From the NCBI RefSeq assembly GCF_052114085.1, contig NZ_JBFREB010000001.1, forward strand, positions 1,054,001 to 1,118,000: DNA of 64,000 bases, given 5' to 3'. This DNA comes from Leifsonia sp052114085. Its GTDB lineage: Bacteria; Actinomycetota; Actinomycetes; Actinomycetales; Microbacteriaceae. The notes under the pieces were generated by a model, which worked only from the letters and a program-made list of their open reading frames with translations, searched no databases and had not been told where the DNA came from. Positions 60,406-64,000 of the stretch are shown one piece after another. The position numbers and the translations under genes were made by a program. Every line of letters begins with the position of its first letter. Within the stretch, counting starts at the first letter, position 1.

Positions 60406-61272
60406 TCATGGCAGGGTGTAGCCGCCGTCCGCGACGACCGCGAGGCCGTCGGACAGCAGGCCGGCGAGGGCGCGGTCGCGCTGGGCGGCGTCCGGCCACA
60501 CCGACTCGAGCTCTGCGGGGCTGACCGGGATGTGCGACGCCCGCAGTTCCGCCATGATGCGCCCGCGCACCTGACGGTCGCTGCCCTCGTACCGCTTCTG
60601 CACTGCCTTGCGCGGCCCGTCGTAGGCCGGGTAGCCCGCCTGTCGCCAGGCGCAGCGGTCGGCGACCGGGCAGACGTCGCAGCGCGGGCTCCGGGCGACG
60701 CAGACGATCGCGCCGAGTTCCATCATCCCGGCGTTGAACGCGGCCGCGGCGGGCCGGTCGTCGGGGAGCAGCGCCTCCATCGCGGCAAGGTCGCGCTTGG
60801 CGCTCGGCGGCCCCTGCTCCGCCTGGCCGTCGATGGCGCGGGCGATGACCCGGCGGATGTTCGTGTCGACCACCGGATGCCGGTTGCCGTAGGCGAACAC
60901 GGCGACGGCCCGCGCGGTGTAGTCGCCGATGCCGGGCAGCGCGAGCAGCGCATCCACATCCTCCGGGACCACGCCATCGTGCTGCTCGGTGATCGCCACG
61001 GCGGCCGCGTGGAGCCAGAGCGCGCGACGCGGGTAGCCGAGCGACTTCCAAGCCCGAACCGCCTCGCCGGGCGGCACCGCGGCCAGGTCGGCAGGTGTCG
61101 GCCAGCGGGTGAGCCACTCCTCGAGGTGCGGGATGACGCGGCTCACCGGAGTCTGCTGCAGCATGAACTCGCTCACGAGCGTCCCCCACGCGGTGAAGCC
61201 GTCGCGTCGCCACGGTAGGTCGCGCCGGTTCGCGTGGTACCACTCCACCACCGTGCCGGAGAACTCACCCAC
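60406..61272 (-). CDS. mutY: A/G-specific adenine glycosylase, short form
   Basis: 288 residues. It removes adenine mispaired with 8-oxoguanine. The N-terminal WYHANRRDLPWR is classic. The catalytic Glu region is VSEFMLQQTPVSRVIPHLEEW at 33-53. The helix-hairpin-helix is LPGIGDYTARAVAVFAYG with VDTNIRRV. The iron-sulfur loop is CVARSPRCDVCPVADRC (C-x6-C-x2-C-x5-C). The C-terminal MutT-like 8-oxoG recognition domain of E. coli MutY is absent; only a short wHTH-like end remains. TAGGGT ends 6 nt before the GTG start. Confidence 0.92.
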   Translation of the reverse strand: MGEFSGTVVEWYHANRRDLPWRRDGFTAWGTLVSEFMLQQTPVSRVIPHLEEWLTRWPTPADLAAVPPGEAVRAWKSLGYPRRALWLHAAAVAITEQHDGVVPEDVDALLALPGIGDYTARAVAVFAYGNRHPVVDTNIRRVIARAIDGQAEQGPPSAKRDLAAMEALLPDDRPAAAAFNAGMMELGAIVCVARSPRCDVCPVADRCAWRQAGYPAYDGPRKAVQKRYEGSDRQVRGRIMAELRASHIPVSPAELESVWPDAAQRDRALAGLLSDGLAVVADGGYTLP

Positions 61273-61278
61273 CCTCCG

Positions 61279-61284
61279 ACCCTA
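61279..61284 (-). promoter_or_regulatory. -10 element of the adenine glycosylase gene
   Basis: TAGGGT on the minus strand, 6 nt before the GTG start; leaderless arrangement. Confidence 0.5.
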
Positions 61285-61302
61285 ACCGGATCGGCAGGGC
61301 GC

Positions 61303-61357
61303 CGAGGTGCACGTCGTGGCTGCTATTCCGCCGGAATAGCGACACCTACGTGCACTT
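61303..61357. repeat. Intergenic imperfect-palindrome repeat, copy B
   Basis: Second copy of the element at 401-457. The outer arms are AGGTGCACGT (61305-61314) and ACGTGCACTT (61348-61357), one mismatch. The centre is GCTATTCCG-c-CGGAATAGC (61322-61340). Here it lies between divergent promoters, so it cannot be just a terminator. Confidence 0.7.
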
Positions 61358-61366
61358 CGATCCGCT

Positions 61367-61372
61367 TATGCT
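61367..61372 (+). promoter_or_regulatory. -10 element of the uridine-kinase-like gene
   Basis: TATGCT, 6 nt before the ATG and only 10 nt after the repeat element; leaderless arrangement. Confidence 0.5.
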
Positions 61373-61378
61373 CGTCGC

Positions 61379-61984
61379 ATGATGCTTCCGCCGACGCCGC
61401 GCGTGCTGTTCCTGCGCCAGTTGCTCGGCGCGATCCGACGAGAGGCGCCCGTCGGTCGGGTGACCGTGGCGGTGGACGCCGGGTCGGGAGGTGGGGGAGC
61501 CAGCGCGGGCGGAGTCACGTTCGCGGACGACCTGGCGCTCGTCTTCCGGGAGGCCGGGGCGGAGACGTTCCGCGCATCCCTCGGCGGCTTCCACAACTCG
61601 CGGGCCTACCGCACCCGGCTCGGGCCCGAGACGCCCGAGAGCTACTACCGTGAGGCGTACGACTACGTGACGCTGCGGCGGGTGCTGCTCGATCCGTTCC
61701 GGCTGGGCGGCAGCGCCGGCTTCCAGACGACAGCATTCGACGCTCCGCGGGATCAGCCGGTCGAGGCGCGCTGGCTGGCGGCCGGTCAGGATGCGGTGCT
61801 GATCATCGACGGGGAGTTCCCGTTGCGCCCGTCCTTGCGGAGGCAGTGGAACGCGTCCGTCGTGCTGGTGGACGCGCCGCAGGCGGCGGCGTACGTGGAG
61901 GACGCGCATCCACTCGAGTTCGCATCGTATCTGGTGGACGACAGCGACCCGTCGCACCCGCGATGGGCGCCGCGGGAGGGCTGA
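61379..61984 (+). CDS. Uridine-kinase-like protein with a degenerate P-loop
   Basis: 201 residues. The layout resembles the uridine kinase/P-loop family of actinobacteria: TVAVDAG, then FADDLALVFREAG, FRASLGGFHNSR, ESYYREAYDYVTLRRVLLDPF and AVLIIDGEF. The Walker A motif is destroyed: the loop reads DAGSGGGGASAGG with no Lys-Ser/Thr. The C-terminal lid region also looks shortened, running from YVEDAHPLEF straight to VDDSDPSHPR. It may be a catalytically dead homologue or a decaying gene. Start ATG 61379, with a second ATG right after it. Confidence 0.6.
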   Translation: MMLPPTPRVLFLRQLLGAIRREAPVGRVTVAVDAGSGGGGASAGGVTFADDLALVFREAGAETFRASLGGFHNSRAYRTRLGPETPESYYREAYDYVTLRRVLLDPFRLGGSAGFQTTAFDAPRDQPVEARWLAAGQDAVLIIDGEFPLRPSLRRQWNASVVLVDAPQAAAYVEDAHPLEFASYLVDDSDPSHPRWAPREG

Positions 61985-61991
61985 CGCGAGC

Positions 61992-62999
61992 TCAGCCGGT
62001 GAGGAGGGGCCGCATCCGCTCGGCGACCTCCGCGGGCGTGAGGAACGCGCCGGTCCGTTCCACCTCGTGCACGAGCGCGGTGATGGCCGCGTTGACGGGC
62101 GCCCCGATCCCGGCGGCACGTGCTTCATCCACGACCGCGCCGTTCAGATAGTCGATCTCGGTGAGCTGGCCGCGGCGGATGCTCTGCAGCGTCGATCCGG
62201 GGTTCGGAGTGGCGCCCATCCGCCGCTTCATGAGCAGTGGGACCGCCTGGGCCGCCCAGCGTGGGGCGCGCGCGACCACCCGGAGGATGCGGTCGTCGAG
62301 CCCCTGAAGACTGCCGAAGCGGACGCCCCGCGCGTAGCCGACCCGCGTCGCCTCCTGCAGACTCGCGGTGAGGATCGAGCGCAGGCGACGATCGCCGATC
62401 ACCGCCTGCGCGCTCAGGCCGGTGATCGCGGGGAGTGCGTTGATCTGATTCACGATGAGCTTCGTCCACTGCGCACCGGTGAAGTTGTCGATGGCGTGGG
62501 CGGGCATGGCGGCGTCCAGGATGCGCGCGGCGTCGACCGCCGCGGGCGGCGGGGAGCCGTCACCGGCACCGAGGTAGGTGTTCGCCGTCGTGGTGACGGA
62601 GACCTGCCCGGGGGAGAGGAAACTGGCGGCGTAGAGGGCGAGGGCGCCGACGCAGTCCGAGCCGGGGAGCAGCGCCTGCGCCTCGCGGAGCCCGGCGAGA
62701 CCGTTCTGGACGATCACGACCGGGATGCCGTCGAGGAGCGCGGCGTTGGCGCGGATCGCGGTTTCCGCATCCTGCGCCTTCGTGCAGACGAACGCGAGCT
62801 CGGGCCGCGTCTGGAGCGTCTCAGCGGCCGCCACGCGAGCGGTGTGGACGCCCCAGCCGCCGTCCAGCCGGATCCCCGACTCGCGGATGGCGGCGAGCTG
62901 CTCGCCCCGGGCGGTGACCTCGACGAGGTGACCGACGCGGTCGAGGAGCGCCGCGATCGTGCCGCCGATGGCCCCAGTCCCGATCACACCGATACGCAC
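61992..62999 (-). CDS. 2-dehydropantoate 2-reductase-like protein
   Basis: 335 residues. Rossmann motif GVIGTGAIGGTIAALL at the N-terminus (GxGxxG), the ApbA/PanE-type KAQDAETAI at about 93 (VCTKAQDA), and the catalytic Lys in FTGAQWTKLIVNQINALPA at about 175. It may reduce ketopantoate in pantothenate/CoA synthesis. Paralogues of this family with unknown substrates are common, so no symbol is given. GTG start with TAGGCT 7 nt before it. It converges on the uridine-kinase-like gene. Confidence 0.83.
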   Translation of the reverse strand: MRIGVIGTGAIGGTIAALLDRVGHLVEVTARGEQLAAIRESGIRLDGGWGVHTARVAAAETLQTRPELAFVCTKAQDAETAIRANAALLDGIPVVIVQNGLAGLREAQALLPGSDCVGALALYAASFLSPGQVSVTTTANTYLGAGDGSPPPAAVDAARILDAAMPAHAIDNFTGAQWTKLIVNQINALPAITGLSAQAVIGDRRLRSILTASLQEATRVGYARGVRFGSLQGLDDRILRVVARAPRWAAQAVPLLMKRRMGATPNPGSTLQSIRRGQLTEIDYLNGAVVDEARAAGIGAPVNAAITALVHEVERTGAFLTPAEVAERMRPLLTG

Positions 63000-63006
63000 G
63001 CGCTCC

Positions 63007-63012
63007 AGCCTA
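63007..63012 (-). promoter_or_regulatory. -10 element of the 2-dehydropantoate reductase-like gene
   Basis: TAGGCT on the minus strand, 7 nt before the GTG start; leaderless arrangement. Confidence 0.5.
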
Positions 63013-63063
63013 ACCGCGCCGGAGGGCGGAGCCCGCCCGCGGCCGACGGTCGGGCATCCACGG

Positions 63064-64000
63064 TCAGTCCGCCAGGACGGGGGCCGGTTCGGCGACGGCC
63101 AGCGCGTCCACGGCGGCCTCGACGGGCGACTCCGGCTCGGCAGCGGCCGCCGCCGCGGCCCGCGCGGCGGCGCGACGGCCCGGCAGCGCCAGGCTGATCA
63201 GCGCGGCGGCACCCAGCACGCCCGCGCCGACCCACACGGCCGGGATGGCCGCATCCACGTAGCCCGTCGGGGTGAGAGTCCCACCCGCGCCCGTGAACAC
63301 GGCGGTCAGCACGGCGACGCCCAGCGCGACACCGACTTCACGGAGCGTGGAGTTGGTTCCGGACGCCTTGGCGTGATCCGCCGGGCGCATGTTGGCGAGC
63401 ACCGCCGTCGAGCTGGGCGCGAAGACGAGACCCATGCCGATCCCGGCGAGCAGGAACGGCGGCCACATCTGCGAATAGGGGAGCGTCGCCGAGAGCGTCG
63501 AGGCGATCCAGCCCATCGAGACCGCGAGGAGGACCAGGCCGGCGACGACCGGAAGCCGGGTGCCGGTGCGCGATGACAGCAGCCCGGTGAGCGGGGCTAC
63601 GACCATCGGGGCGAGCGTCCACGGCATGGTCATCACCCCGGCTTCCAGCGGGGTGTGACCCTGCACCACCTGCAGGAACTGGATGAGGATGAAGATGGCC
63701 CCGAAAATGCCGAAGCTGAAGGTGACGCCGACCAGGTTCGCGACCGTGAAGCTGCGGTCCCGGAACAGGCGCAACGGCAACAGGGGAGCGGTCGCGCGCG
63801 ACTCCCAGAGCACGAACGCGACCAGCAGCGCGGTGCCGACGATGAGGGGGATGAGCACCTCGGCGCTGCCCCATCCGGCGTCGTTCCCACGCACGATGGC
63901 GTAGACGACGCCCAGGACGCCGGGGGCGGCGAGCAGAAGCCCGACGACGTCGGCGCGGACGCGTGCCCCGAAGCTGTTCGGCAGGGCGAGCAGCACCAGC
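63064..64000 (-). CDS. MFS drug-efflux-type transporter (N-terminal part missing)
   Basis: C-terminal 311 residues of a major facilitator protein; the gene runs off the end of the window. About eight membrane helices are visible, with segments such as PLLPLRLFRDRSF, GHTPLEAGVMTMPWTLAPM and GIGMGLVFAPSSTAVL, typical of the 14-helix DHA2 (EmrB/QacA-like) group. The cytoplasmic tail is Ala-rich (about 40 residues). It may export drugs or other toxic compounds; the substrate is unknown. Confidence 0.85.
   Translation of the reverse strand, partial: LVLLALPNSFGARVRADVVGLLLAAPGVLGVVYAIVRGNDAGWGSAEVLIPLIVGTALLVAFVLWESRATAPLLPLRLFRDRSFTVANLVGVTFSFGIFGAIFILIQFLQVVQGHTPLEAGVMTMPWTLAPMVVAPLTGLLSSRTGTRLPVVAGLVLLAVSMGWIASTLSATLPYSQMWPPFLLAGIGMGLVFAPSSTAVLANMRPADHAKASGTNSTLREVGVALGVAVLTAVFTGAGGTLTPTGYVDAAIPAVWVGAGVLGAAALISLALPGRRAAARAAAAAAAEPESPVEAAVDALAVAEPAPVLAD

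Overview
This is high-GC DNA (roughly 70% G+C by eye) packed with genes in both orientations, many joined by ATGA, GTGA or TAATG stop/start overlaps. The order argS-lysA-hom-thrC-thrB-rho-prfA, followed after an interruption by a Sua5-family gene, a wecA-like gene and the atp operon, is the usual actinobacterial housekeeping arrangement. With a 73-residue subunit c, an expanded Rho and an IF-2 with a long Gly/Arg/Pro-rich linker, it points to a Microbacteriaceae-type actinobacterium (Leifsonia-like; genus inferred only). I see no phage genes, insertion sequence or CRISPR array.

Layout. 1-7.9 kb: a truncated glutamine-amidotransferase hydrolase, a protein-repair methyltransferase, and a sugar locus on the minus strand (ROK regulator, binding protein, two permeases, GH4 glycosidase, BadF/GlcNAc-kinase-like kinase). 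8-15.7 kb: accessory genes, including a lipoprotein with YxFxxD motifs, an SDR, an MscS channel, an alpha/beta hydrolase, an AbiEi/DUF559-like protein, msrB-msrA, an RlmC-type RNA methyltransferase and tRNA-Arg(CCG). 16.5-27.9 kb: argS, lysA, the threonine genes, rho and prfA. 28-34 kb: a block that breaks the expected cluster, with prmC inverted, cysK-cysE, a TetR regulator with a Drr-type ABC exporter, and a HAD hydrolase. 34-43.5 kb: Sua5, WecA/TagO-like transferase, an AtpI-like protein and the complete F1Fo ATP synthase operon atpBEFHAGDC. 43.5-52.6 kb: a P-loop kinase, YaaA, DNA repair genes tag and ogt, an aldo/keto reductase, a TetR-controlled heterodimeric ABC exporter and a DUF1206 protein. 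52.7-60.4 kb: nusA, ylxR, infB and rbfA, split by a large surface-protein gene on the opposite strand. 60.4-64 kb: an adenine glycosylase, a degenerate uridine-kinase homologue, a ketopantoate-reductase-like gene and a truncated MFS exporter.

How the genes work together. The sugar locus would import a glycoside by ABC transport, phosphorylate it inside the cell and cleave it with the NAD-dependent GH4 enzyme. lysA, hom, thrC and thrB make lysine and threonine. cysK and cysE make cysteine. The atp operon is complete. Two exporter systems each carry a local TetR regulator with a visible palindrome in the promoter. Regulatory signals are the most interesting part of the window: about ten genes have a TAnnnT -10 element only 6-10 nt before the start codon, which suggests leaderless transcripts; several intergenic regions hold long hairpins, two of them copies of one repeat; and rho, atpB and the DUF559-like gene have unusual leaders.
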